Positions 45,050 through 53,029 of a stretch of DNA of 64,000 bases are shown one piece after another. Each line of letters begins with the position of its first letter. The first letter of the stretch is position 1. This stretch comes from Algoriphagus sediminis (lineage in GTDB: Bacteria > Bacteroidota > Bacteroidia > Cytophagales > Cyclobacteriaceae). The notes under the pieces are model-generated. The model saw nothing but the letters and a program-made list of their open reading frames with translations. It was not told the DNA's origin and ran no database searches. The stretch lies in the NCBI RefSeq assembly GCF_030403435.1, contig NZ_JAUEPH010000006.1, forward strand, positions 124,001-188,000, written 5' to 3'. The position numbers and the translations under genes are program-made.

Positions 45050-45898
45050 TTAAACGTCTATTTGGAGTACACTTCTGTGGTATGGCATAATCACATTTGG
45101 ATCCGGTATCAAATTGACACCGCTTGATCCTTTGCCACTATAATCAAATTGGGAAAGCACATATCGCATGCTTTCCAGCCTGGCAATTTTTTTATCATTT
45201 GCCTTTACTATTACCCAGGGTATATAATGTGAATGGGTTCTGCTGAACATCTGCTCTTTATAGTGAGTGTAATCATCCCATAATTCCTGCCCCCTCATAT
45301 CCACTGGGCTAAACTTCCACCTTTTCAAAGGGTTACTAAGTCTGTCTTCAAATCGCTTCTTTTGCTCATCCTTGGATATGGAAAACCAAAATTTGATAAG
45401 GTTCATATTGTCCTCATAGAGAAGATGCTCGAATTCCGGAACCTGAATCATAAACTGCTCATACTCATCGGGACTACAAAAGCCCATCACCGGCTCCACC
45501 ACGGCCCTATTGTACCAGCTTCTGTCAAAAAACACTACTTCACCTGGATTTGGTAAAACCTTAATATATCGTCTGAAATACCATTGTCCACGCTCCACTT
45601 CGGTAGGCTTGGTCAGTGCTACTACTCGGGAAGATCGTGGATTCAGGTGTTCTTTAAATCGCTTGATTGAGCCTCCTTTCCCAGCTGCATCACGACCTTC
45701 AAAAATAACGGCAACCCTTCTTTTTTCTAGCGCGATCCATTTTTGAAGATTCACAAACTCAGTTTGTAAAAGCGCCAATTCAGCTTCGTATTTTAGTTTT
45801 CTGAGCGTTTTTTTGATTGGGATATCATTTTCATTGGCGATCTTAATGAGGTCATCCCGAGTTTTAGCATTCTCTAATTGCTCTGCCGTAAATTTCAT
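45050..45898 (-). CDS. ppk2: Polyphosphate kinase 2 family protein (first of a tandem pair)
   Basis: A 282 aa PPK2. GRDAAGKGG at 68-76 and EVVFFDRSWYNRAVVEP at about 120-136 are the Walker motifs. Its N- and C-terminal tails differ from those of the downstream copy; the C-terminal tail of about 25 residues (YSGKGSSGVNLIPDPNVIMP) is missing in the other. First gene of a likely ppk2-ppk2-VOC unit. TAAAAGTA (45909-45916), read on minus as TACTTTTA, is a near-consensus -7 element just upstream. Confidence 0.93.
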   Translation of the reverse strand: MKFTAEQLENAKTRDDLIKIANENDIPIKKTLRKLKYEAELALLQTEFVNLQKWIALEKRRVAVIFEGRDAAGKGGSIKRFKEHLNPRSSRVVALTKPTEVERGQWYFRRYIKVLPNPGEVVFFDRSWYNRAVVEPVMGFCSPDEYEQFMIQVPEFEHLLYEDNMNLIKFWFSISKDEQKKRFEDRLSNPLKRWKFSPVDMRGQELWDDYTHYKEQMFSRTHSHYIPWVIVKANDKKIARLESMRYVLSQFDYSGKGSSGVNLIPDPNVIMPYHRSVLQIDV

Positions 45899-46080
45899 AA
45901 AGTAACTTTAAAAGTATTGGGCATTTTCATTAAAAGAGAATTTTGCCCTCTCTCAGCCCCAATATCTACTTTTCCTGATGATCTAAAAAATTTTGAACAT
46001 TACGATTTAGGCTTTTCTGCGAGTAAACTGACCAAGATCATTTACCACCACCACCTCGGATTACCGTCAAAACCGCCTGC

Positions 46081-47187
46081 TCAATTCAGAACCAACTCGT
46101 TAGCAATGGGAAGAATAATTTCCTGACGGAAGTCCTCATCATAATCGCAGTTTGCCAATAAAACCAATCCAATTTTTTGACTTGGTATCATAAGCAAAAA
46201 GCTTCTAAATCCAGGATCTCCACCAAAATGTCCTACACCCTTGAAACGTTTGGTCTCATATTGCTGGAATCCGAGGTAAATCTGTGGAAAGTTATCGTCA
46301 GGTGATGTAATTTCTGATATCAGGTGTTCCTCCTTCATCACCTTGATCATCCAATTTGAAATATCCTGGGCAGATGAATTTAACGTGCTGCTTCCTGCAT
46401 GAACGCGGGAGTAAGGATAATTTGAGATTTGCTCAATATTTCCAAACCAATTCTTGGTATAAGGAGTAGATTTCAGGGAGTCGGGGATTTTGGGATATTC
46501 AAAATCACTGGACTCCATACCGTAAGGCAAAAGGATATTATCCTTTATGAAATCTTCAAAGGATTGAGCAGAAACTTCTTCGATGATCAAGGCAAGAAGA
46601 TTATAACCCAAATTGCTATAATAATATTCCGTGCCGGGAATCGATCTGGCGTCCAAGGTTAGGTGCTCAAAATAATTTCGCAAAGCATCCTTGGAGGCCA
46701 GGGCTTTTTCCCATTCATAATCCCTGATGTCGGGTAGACCGGAAGTGTGATTTAGAAGCTGGCGAGTGGTTATGTCACCTGAGTTTCCTGAATAATCGAG
46801 GTCAGGTAAAATATTCGAAATCTTGCTGTTCAGCTTTAGTTTCCCGGAATCACGGAGAATCAAAATTCCCTGAGCCGTGAATAATTTAGATATGGAAGCG
46901 GTATGGAAAATGCTGTTTTTGGTGACAGGATAGTCTTGAGCTAAATCTCTAAGTCCATAGCCACGGGCAAATATTATCTCATCATCTTTTACAATTCCGA
47001 TAGAAAGTCCGGGAATCTCATACTCATTCATCCTCGAAGTGACTAGGGAATCAGCAAAGCGCTGAATTCCAACCAAATCAAGATCTCTATATATTTCTGG
47101 CAGACTTTGCTTTTCACAGCCAATCGCGACCAGAACCATACAAATTAACCCTGTGAGTTGCTGAGATATGCCTTCTCTAATTTCCAA
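46081..47187 (-). CDS. Serine hydrolase lipoprotein, class C beta-lactamase fold
   Basis: A 368 aa lipoprotein (AIGC, Cys24) with the beta-lactamase/DD-peptidase fold. Nucleophile motif SISK (Ser98, Lys101), YSN within YYYSNLGYNLLA, and HFGGDPGFRS as the third motif. LLNHTSGLPD is typical. Unlike the enzyme at 26762 it has no C-terminal DUF3471-like part. Its start overlaps the DUF1801 gene by 11 bases; upstream residues before the hydrophobic stretch (MEIREGISQQ) are unusual for a lipoprotein signal, so a slightly later start cannot be excluded. Confidence 0.87.
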   Translation of the reverse strand: MEIREGISQQLTGLICMVLVAIGCEKQSLPEIYRDLDLVGIQRFADSLVTSRMNEYEIPGLSIGIVKDDEIIFARGYGLRDLAQDYPVTKNSIFHTASISKLFTAQGILILRDSGKLKLNSKISNILPDLDYSGNSGDITTRQLLNHTSGLPDIRDYEWEKALASKDALRNYFEHLTLDARSIPGTEYYYSNLGYNLLALIIEEVSAQSFEDFIKDNILLPYGMESSDFEYPKIPDSLKSTPYTKNWFGNIEQISNYPYSRVHAGSSTLNSSAQDISNWMIKVMKEEHLISEITSPDDNFPQIYLGFQQYETKRFKGVGHFGGDPGFRSFLLMIPSQKIGLVLLANCDYDEDFRQEIILPIANELVLN

Positions 47188-47596
47188 GGAGAGGAATATG
47201 TTTGATGCTATGATAGCGCAGAGCCATGCTTATGCAATGACTCAGTTCTCTTTGAGGGATTTTATCTGAAAGATCAAATCTGATTTCCCGGTTTCCTTCA
47301 AAGTGGAAGGTTTCTGGATAAAGAGCTTTGAAGGTAGGAACGAGTTGCGAAGTGCATTTGAAAAAGATGGAAAATGACTCCGGTTGTTTTTTAGACCAGG
47401 CAATTCGAATTGTGCTTCCTTTTTTTGTAAGATAACTGGGTTCGCCCCATCGGAGGGCTTCTTCTATTTCATTCACTCCATCCGTTTTCATTCCAGTGTT
47501 CAGAATCAATTCTCGTAATTCTAGAATTCTTTTTTGAGCTTCTTTTGGATAAGTTTCAATGACCTGTCCGACCTCTTCCGAAAGTTCTTTCATCAT
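47177..47596 (-). CDS. DUF1801 (YdhG-like) protein
   Basis: A 139 aa single-domain protein with the DUF1801 pattern: LRELILNTG, EEALRWGEPSYLTKKGSTIRIAWSKKQP, and YFKCTSQLV-type strand followed by the C-terminal ALRYH motif. Cytoplasmic, function unknown. It overlaps the aminotransferase stop by four bases and the hydrolase start by 11 bases, so the three genes form one coupled unit. Confidence 0.85.
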   Translation of the reverse strand: MMKELSEEVGQVIETYPKEAQKRILELRELILNTGMKTDGVNEIEEALRWGEPSYLTKKGSTIRIAWSKKQPESFSIFFKCTSQLVPTFKALYPETFHFEGNREIRFDLSDKIPQRELSHCISMALRYHSIKHIPLLGN

Positions 47597-48867
47597 GATC
47601 TTGCTATTTCTTTTAATGCTTCGGCAAGCTTCTGCATATCACTAGTTTGAGTGTATAGACCCGGAGTCACTCGGATACAACCCTTTTCACCCAAGATTCT
47701 AGCTACAGTAAAAATCCTGTATTTATCCAGTAATTCATTCTCCACTTCTCTCCCGGTCTTCCCTTTAATTCTGAAGGAAGCTATTCCACATGAGAGGTTT
47801 GGGTCAGTGGGAGTGATAACCTCAATTCTCTCCATTTCATTCACCTCAGAAATCCATGAGTTTTTCAGGTAATTCATTCTCTCCTGAATTCTGTTTATAC
47901 CAACCATTTCATGAAAATCTATGGCATGTGGAATACTCATTTGAACAGCGAAGGGAGTGGTCCCAACATGTGCCAGCCTCCTGATCTGGTTATTTTTTGG
48001 AGCCTTATCTCCGAAAAGAGAAGCCATCTCAGCGATTCTTTCTTTCTTTATGTAAAGCAGTCCTGCACCAATGGGATTCCCCATCCATTTATGGAGATTC
48101 ATCCCTACAAAATCAGAACCCATACTTTTTATGTCGAAGGGAATATGCCCGAGAGCATGAGCAGAGTCAGTAATTGTATCAATTCCTTTTGCCCTTGCCA
48201 TCGCTGTGATTTCCTTGACAGGTACAATTAAACCCGTGATATTGGAAACCTGGGTGAGTAGTATCACCCTGGTTTTTGCAGTGATTTGTTGCTCATAGGC
48301 TTCTATGATTTCTTCCTGACTTTTTGGAAGTAAAGGCATTTGAAATGTCTTGACTTTAAGCTTTCCCCTTTGCTCGAGCATTTGGAAAGTTTCTACCATG
48401 CTATAGTAATCCAACTGATTCACTATAACTTCATCACCTACATTCCAAGGGTAGCCTTGTATGGCGATATTCAGTGCTTCGGTGGCATTCCGGGTGATCA
48501 AGATTTCTCCTTCATCCACTTTCAGAAAACTTGCAATTCGGGAAAGGGAGGCTCTGAATTTTTCTGGAAAAGTTCGCCGGGCGAAAAGTGCACCCTCTTC
48601 ATTCACTTGATTTACATAGGATTCATAGGCCTCTAAAACGGGTTTGGGTTGAATTCCGAAAAAGCCATTTTCCAAATTGATGAAGTCAGGAGATACCTTG
48701 TAGTATTTTTTGGCAAGGGAGGACCAGAATTTTTCACTTTGGTCTTTTTGAGAAAAAACAGTCTTTGAGTTTTCCGAAAACGCCGATAATTCATTTGAAA
48801 AAGGAATACCTGAAATTACTGCAGTGCTGCCTAAAACCTTTAGAAATTCTTTTCTGGAGTATTTCAT
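47593..48867 (-). CDS. Class V aminotransferase-fold PLP enzyme with Tat-like signal
   Basis: A 424 aa PLP enzyme of the isopenicillin-N-epimerase/cysteine desulfurase-like group. An N-terminal SRKEFLKVLGSTAVISGIP segment resembles a Tat signal with RK in place of RR. Then NLENGFFGIQPKPV, TRNATEALNIAIQG, DSAHALGHIPFD (PLP-contacting Asp and His near 234-237) and NLHKWMG with Lys260 as Schiff-base residue. Export of a PLP enzyme is unusual but recurrent in this family in Bacteroidota. Leads the operon with DUF1801 and a serine hydrolase. Confidence 0.87.
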   Translation of the reverse strand: MKYSRKEFLKVLGSTAVISGIPFSNELSAFSENSKTVFSQKDQSEKFWSSLAKKYYKVSPDFINLENGFFGIQPKPVLEAYESYVNQVNEEGALFARRTFPEKFRASLSRIASFLKVDEGEILITRNATEALNIAIQGYPWNVGDEVIVNQLDYYSMVETFQMLEQRGKLKVKTFQMPLLPKSQEEIIEAYEQQITAKTRVILLTQVSNITGLIVPVKEITAMARAKGIDTITDSAHALGHIPFDIKSMGSDFVGMNLHKWMGNPIGAGLLYIKKERIAEMASLFGDKAPKNNQIRRLAHVGTTPFAVQMSIPHAIDFHEMVGINRIQERMNYLKNSWISEVNEMERIEVITPTDPNLSCGIASFRIKGKTGREVENELLDKYRIFTVARILGEKGCIRVTPGLYTQTSDMQKLAEALKEIARS

Positions 48868-48982
48868 TTTTCACTGAAATTAATTCCTCTTTAAGTTAGT
48901 CCAATTCCTTTAGAATCTGGATTTGGCTGAGCATTATCTTCCTCTAAGGGAGATTACTTATATTAATGCCAAATTTTATTTT

Positions 48983-50689
48983 ATGGCTAATTACAATATT
49001 GATGCTGAGAAGGATTTGACTTACGATGCGATCGTAGTGGGATCCGGGATCAGCGGGGGATGGGCAGCCAAAGAGCTCTGTGAAAAAGGATTGAAAACCT
49101 TAGTCCTGGAGCGTGGCCGGATCGTCGAACATATCAAAGATTACACCACTGCGCATCTGGATCCATGGGATATGGAATATAGAGGGGCAATGACCCCAGA
49201 ACAAAAGAAAATTCATCCAATCGGAGAAAGAGTCGGTTTTGTGGGGGCTACCAATCAACATTTTTATGCAAATGATCTGGAGAACCCATACACCGAAGTA
49301 AAACCATTTCTATGGGTTAGAGCTCATCAAATGGGAGGGCGGTCTTTGCTTTGGGGAAAGCAAACCTATCGCTGGTCTGATCTTGATTTTGAAGCCAATG
49401 CCAAGGATGGTCATGGAGTGGATTGGCCAATAAGATATAGGGATATTGAATCCTGGTACACCTATGTAGAAAAATTTGCCGGAATATCCGGTGAAGCAAT
49501 TGGTTTGCCTCAGCTTCCTGATAGCTATTTCCTACCTCCAATGGAACTGAACTGTGTGGAAAAACATGTAAAGGAAAGGTTGGAAAGTAATTTCAAAGGG
49601 AGGAATTTGATCATAGGTCGTTGTGCACATTTGACAGAGGCCATTAACGGAAGAGGGAAATGTCAATTCCGAAATCGTTGTGATCGAGGCTGTCCTTACG
49701 GAGCGTATTTTAGTAGTAATTCTACGACTTTGCCGGCGGCACATGCTACCGGGAATCTTACGATTCGTCCTTTTTCCATTGTTCAGTCCATAGAATATGA
49801 TGAAGCCAAGGGCAAAGCCTCCGGTGTGCGAATCATTGATGCTGAAACCAGCGAAGAAATAGTTTATAAGGCTAAAATCATTTTTTGTAATGCGTCAGCA
49901 TTGAGCACTACTCAGATTCTTTTGAATTCCACCTCAAATCGTTTTCCTGAAGGTTTGGGAAATGACAGTGGTGAGCTTGGGCATAATCTGATGGATCACA
50001 CCTATCGAATTGGGGCGACTGGTTTGGTAGATGGATTTGAAGATCAATATTATTCAGGCCGCAGGCCAAACGGAATTTACATTCCGCGATACGTGAATCT
50101 TCAGGATGGACCTCAATCGGATAAGTTCGTTCGAGGCTTTGGTTTCCAGGGTGGAGGCTATCGGCAAGGCTGGTGCCAGGGTACCAACATGGAGGATTTC
50201 GGTGGAGATTTTAAGGATAAGATCATGAACCCGGGGCAGTGGGAGTTTTTCATTACTGGTTTTGCAGAATGCCTTCCTGATCATAGCAATAGGGTTTATT
50301 TAAATAAGGATGTAACGGATAAGTGGGGACAACCAACGCTCTCTGTGGATGCAGAGTGGGGAGAGAATGAATACGCTATGAATAAACAGATTCGATCGGA
50401 TGCCAAGGAAATGCTGGAGACCGCTGGATTACGGGATGTTATTGATTTTGACAATAAGCATGAGATGGGATATGGAATACATGAAATGGGAACAGCCAGA
50501 ATGGGAAGAGACCCCAAGACTTCTGTACTAAATGGAACCAATCAAATCCATGGCTGTAAAAATGTATTTGTAACCGATGGGGCATGCATGACTTCTTCAT
50601 CCTGTGTGAACCCTTCATTGACTTATATGGCTTTAACGGCCCGTGCTGCAGATCATGCGGTTAAAGAATTAAATAAATTAAACCTGTAG
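48983..50689 (+). CDS. GMC-family FAD oxidoreductase
   Basis: A 568 aa flavoprotein. The N-terminal FAD motif is AIVVGSGISGGWAAKELCEKG (GSGISGG at 20-26). HQMGGRSLLWGKQTYRW is the substrate/FAD region, CQFRNRCDRGCPYGAYFSS is Cys-rich, and the C-terminal VFVTDGACMTSSSCVNPSLTYMALTARAADH matches GMC_oxred_C. ATG 48983 is preferred; the in-frame start at 48923 adds 20 poorly fitting residues. Three bases separate it from the subunit-3 gene. It probably oxidises a sugar or sugar alcohol in the periplasm. Confidence 0.93.
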   Translation: MANYNIDAEKDLTYDAIVVGSGISGGWAAKELCEKGLKTLVLERGRIVEHIKDYTTAHLDPWDMEYRGAMTPEQKKIHPIGERVGFVGATNQHFYANDLENPYTEVKPFLWVRAHQMGGRSLLWGKQTYRWSDLDFEANAKDGHGVDWPIRYRDIESWYTYVEKFAGISGEAIGLPQLPDSYFLPPMELNCVEKHVKERLESNFKGRNLIIGRCAHLTEAINGRGKCQFRNRCDRGCPYGAYFSSNSTTLPAAHATGNLTIRPFSIVQSIEYDEAKGKASGVRIIDAETSEEIVYKAKIIFCNASALSTTQILLNSTSNRFPEGLGNDSGELGHNLMDHTYRIGATGLVDGFEDQYYSGRRPNGIYIPRYVNLQDGPQSDKFVRGFGFQGGGYRQGWCQGTNMEDFGGDFKDKIMNPGQWEFFITGFAECLPDHSNRVYLNKDVTDKWGQPTLSVDAEWGENEYAMNKQIRSDAKEMLETAGLRDVIDFDNKHEMGYGIHEMGTARMGRDPKTSVLNGTNQIHGCKNVFVTDGACMTSSSCVNPSLTYMALTARAADHAVKELNKLNL

Positions 50690-50692
50690 ATC

Positions 50693-51286
50693 ATGAATAG
50701 AAGAGACGCATTAAAAAGGACAGGTCTACTTGGTGGAATAGCCGCGGGAGCTCCAGGTTTACTCTCCTTACTCCAGGCTTGCAGCCAGCAAACAAGATCT
50801 GAATGGGTGCCTGAGTTCTTGTCTGAAAAGCAGGCCCGATTTATCACATCATTTGTAGATACTATTTTACCAAAAACTGAAACTCCTGGTGCCATCGATG
50901 TGAAGACGGATATGTTCATTGACTTTGTATATGCAAAAACACTTGACCCAGAGGCCCAGGCTGGTGTAAGGGCAGAGTTGGACAAATTTGATTCAGACTG
51001 TGAGGCTCAATTTGGGAAGGTATTTGCCGATTTGGGTGCAGAAGAAAAAAGAGAGTGTCTTATGGCTCATGAAAAGAAGACTGCCAAATTTAACCGAGGA
51101 GTATGGGGTACGGCTGTGGGCGAACAGGAGCCAGTTGCTTTTTACCGAAATCTGAAATCGATGGCATTGTGGGGCTATTTCAGTTCGGAAGAAATCGGGA
51201 AGAATGTCTTGAATTACGATCCGATCCCCGGTCAATACCGAGGTTGTGTTCCTGTGGATGAAATCGGTAAAGTGTGGTCTTTGTAA
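50693..51286 (+). CDS. Gluconate 2-dehydrogenase subunit 3-family protein
   Basis: A 197 aa protein beginning MNRRDALKRTGLLGGIAAG, a twin-arginine signal, with Cys30 (LLQAC) that could also be a lipidation site. SEKQARFITSFVDTILPKTETPGAIDVKTDMF is the subunit-3 hallmark. Such subunits travel with GMC dehydrogenases and, by the Tat signal, carry the complex to the periplasm. No cytochrome c subunit gene follows. Confidence 0.9.
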   Translation: MNRRDALKRTGLLGGIAAGAPGLLSLLQACSQQTRSEWVPEFLSEKQARFITSFVDTILPKTETPGAIDVKTDMFIDFVYAKTLDPEAQAGVRAELDKFDSDCEAQFGKVFADLGAEEKRECLMAHEKKTAKFNRGVWGTAVGEQEPVAFYRNLKSMALWGYFSSEEIGKNVLNYDPIPGQYRGCVPVDEIGKVWSL

Positions 51287-51298
51287 TTACATGCCCAC

Positions 51299-51802
51299 CT
51301 ATTGAGGGGTAGACTTGCTCTGAATACTTTTGGAGATAAAGACGTTATTTGGAATAGTGATCTCTTCTCCCTCTTTGGTTTCGAGGGAAATAAAGAATAA
51401 ACCAAGATCTTTCACTTTTCCCTCTATCACGTAGTCCTTGCCTTCAAGTATTCTTACTTCATCACCAAGTTTCACATGGTGATTAAAGAAAATAATTATG
51501 CTGGCGGTGATATTTGAGAGAATAGACCACTGGGCGAAAAGTGCTACACCTACCACGGTCAATGCCGATCCTACAAAAACGAAAAGCTCATTCTCATCCA
51601 CTCCCCAGATTAAGGAAATGATTATCAAGCTTACAATTAATAAAAAAAGACCTATGGCTCTTTTGACAATTAAGCTCCGGACGGGTTGAATTAACTTCTC
51701 GTTTTTGGTTCTTTCTATTACCCGATTGGTGAAATTTCTTAGTAAAAAGTAGATCAGAATGATAGCGAATGTTTCCGCTATTTTGATGTAGTTAATTTCC
51801 AT
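51299..51802 (-). CDS. Small MscS-family mechanosensitive channel-like protein
   Basis: About 167 aa from ATG 51802; the TTG two codons upstream is unnecessary. An N-terminal helix, two hydrophobic segments at about 47-68 and 75-105, with VGVALFAQWSILSNITASIII resembling the MscS pore helix, then a short beta domain (VRILEGKDYVIEGKVKDLGLFFISL, NNVFISKSI). It lacks the large C-terminal cage domain of E. coli MscS, ending soon after the beta domain. Probably a tension-gated or structural membrane protein. Confidence 0.8.
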   Translation of the reverse strand: MEINYIKIAETFAIILIYFLLRNFTNRVIERTKNEKLIQPVRSLIVKRAIGLFLLIVSLIIISLIWGVDENELFVFVGSALTVVGVALFAQWSILSNITASIIIFFNHHVKLGDEVRILEGKDYVIEGKVKDLGLFFISLETKEGEEITIPNNVFISKSIQSKSTPQ

Positions 51803-51930
51803 ACGCAAAACTTTTATCGAAGATAGTATCTACTCAGAAATAGATCGACCTCCCGAGGTAAATTTACTTTCCTTGTACACCCAGAAAGTAACTTGTGTTC
51901 TGGTTTTTGCCCCGTTGATTTTTAGAGGAG

Positions 51931-52851
51931 TTATTTAACAGAGGGAAATACACCTCGGGTACCCATGTCCACTACCTGCTCCCCAAGAAGCGGTTCATAC
52001 TTTCCATTTCCATTGGTATCTACCCATTCAAAGCTCTTATTGATCGAAATCACAACCTGAATATTTATATCCTGGGTAGGGTTTTCAGGGATGACCAAAG
52101 CTGTGGGAAATTGCCCGGTTACAACACACGAACCTTCAGGCACTGGTGATGTGTCGTCTATCGGATTTGGAACTGTAGTGACAGGAGCATCCCCTTCCGT
52201 CAGGTCAGAAAATGGAAATCCAGCAACTTCCCCTCGAGAATACATGCCAAAATAGCCCTGGAGTTTATTCTCATTCACATTGATCATTTCGTTTTCAATG
52301 GAATAGCTTCCTATGTAAGTATTGTAGCCCAGAAATGAAGCTATGGTAGCCTCTACACTCACATCATCACTGATTCCATCCGGCCAGTTTGGATCCTGAG
52401 ACGCTCCCCCGAGATTATAATCAATTTTGAATTGCTGGTATCCTATAGAACTTCTGAAAAACTCATAAGTCCCGACCTCCAGTTCATCCAAAGGAATGGA
52501 AAAGGTGTTGTTTTCAGGTGTGATAAAAAGCTCCCTATCAAAGTCAATAGCCGCAATTCCTCCAGCCTCCGTAGTGGGAGATTGAAAAACTGTGGACCCC
52601 TGATCAAAGGGAGTGAATTTATCAGGATAAAGCCCAATAAAGTGTAAACCTAAAACCTCAAAATCGGGATTCTGTCCTGCATTTCCATCAGGAACTGAAA
52701 TGGGATCTCCAAAATTATCCAGACGATCTGCGGTCTCATCCATAATGAAAGTAATGTTCAAAAAGGGCGAAACCGGTAGTGGGTCATCTTCAGAACAACC
52801 CAAAAAAAGAAAAAAACTTAGTACAGTGAGGTAATAGGCAAATTTTTTCAT
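51931..52851 (-). CDS. Hypothetical lipoprotein
   Basis: A 306 aa protein with lipoprotein signal (FLFLGC, Cys19) and SEDD after the lipid site, as usual for Bacteroidota surface lipoproteins. The body is mixed beta and Pro/Asp-rich with no recognised family. Near the C-terminus VDTNGNGKYEPLLGEQVVD has the spacing of a calcium-binding loop. It is alone, with acnB upstream on the same strand behind a terminator. Confidence 0.75.
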   Translation of the reverse strand: MKKFAYYLTVLSFFLFLGCSEDDPLPVSPFLNITFIMDETADRLDNFGDPISVPDGNAGQNPDFEVLGLHFIGLYPDKFTPFDQGSTVFQSPTTEAGGIAAIDFDRELFITPENNTFSIPLDELEVGTYEFFRSSIGYQQFKIDYNLGGASQDPNWPDGISDDVSVEATIASFLGYNTYIGSYSIENEMINVNENKLQGYFGMYSRGEVAGFPFSDLTEGDAPVTTVPNPIDDTSPVPEGSCVVTGQFPTALVIPENPTQDINIQVVISINKSFEWVDTNGNGKYEPLLGEQVVDMGTRGVFPSVK

Positions 52852-52892
52852 GAGAAGACCATTTTTAAGAAATAACGTAAATATCTTAAAAT

Positions 52893-52918
52893 AGACCTTT
52901 TTTGGGTCTGTTTTTTTT
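52893..52918 (+). terminator. Hairpin with T-tract in plus orientation
   Basis: AGACC (52893-52897) pairs with GGTCT (52905-52909), followed by GTTTTTTTT. It looks like a short plus-strand terminator, but no plus-strand gene lies within 1.5 kb upstream. It may be incidental, or stop antisense transcription into acnB. Confidence 0.3.
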
Positions 52919-52975
52919 GAAAAGGCTTTCTCCTCATCTATTCATTACTGGGTGAGTTTTTGAAATTATTCTAAA

Positions 52976-53008
52976 ACAAAAAGCCCTTCTCAATATTGAA
53001 AAGGGCTT
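52976..53008 (-). terminator. Intrinsic terminator of acnB
   Basis: AAGCCCTT (52981-52988) with AAGGGCTT (53001-53008), the inner TCAA/TTGA pairing extending the stem. On minus it is followed by TTTTTGTTTTAG. It begins 22 bases after the acnB stop. Confidence 0.85.
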
Positions 53009-53029
53009 ATGTTTTGTCTCACTTTTAAG

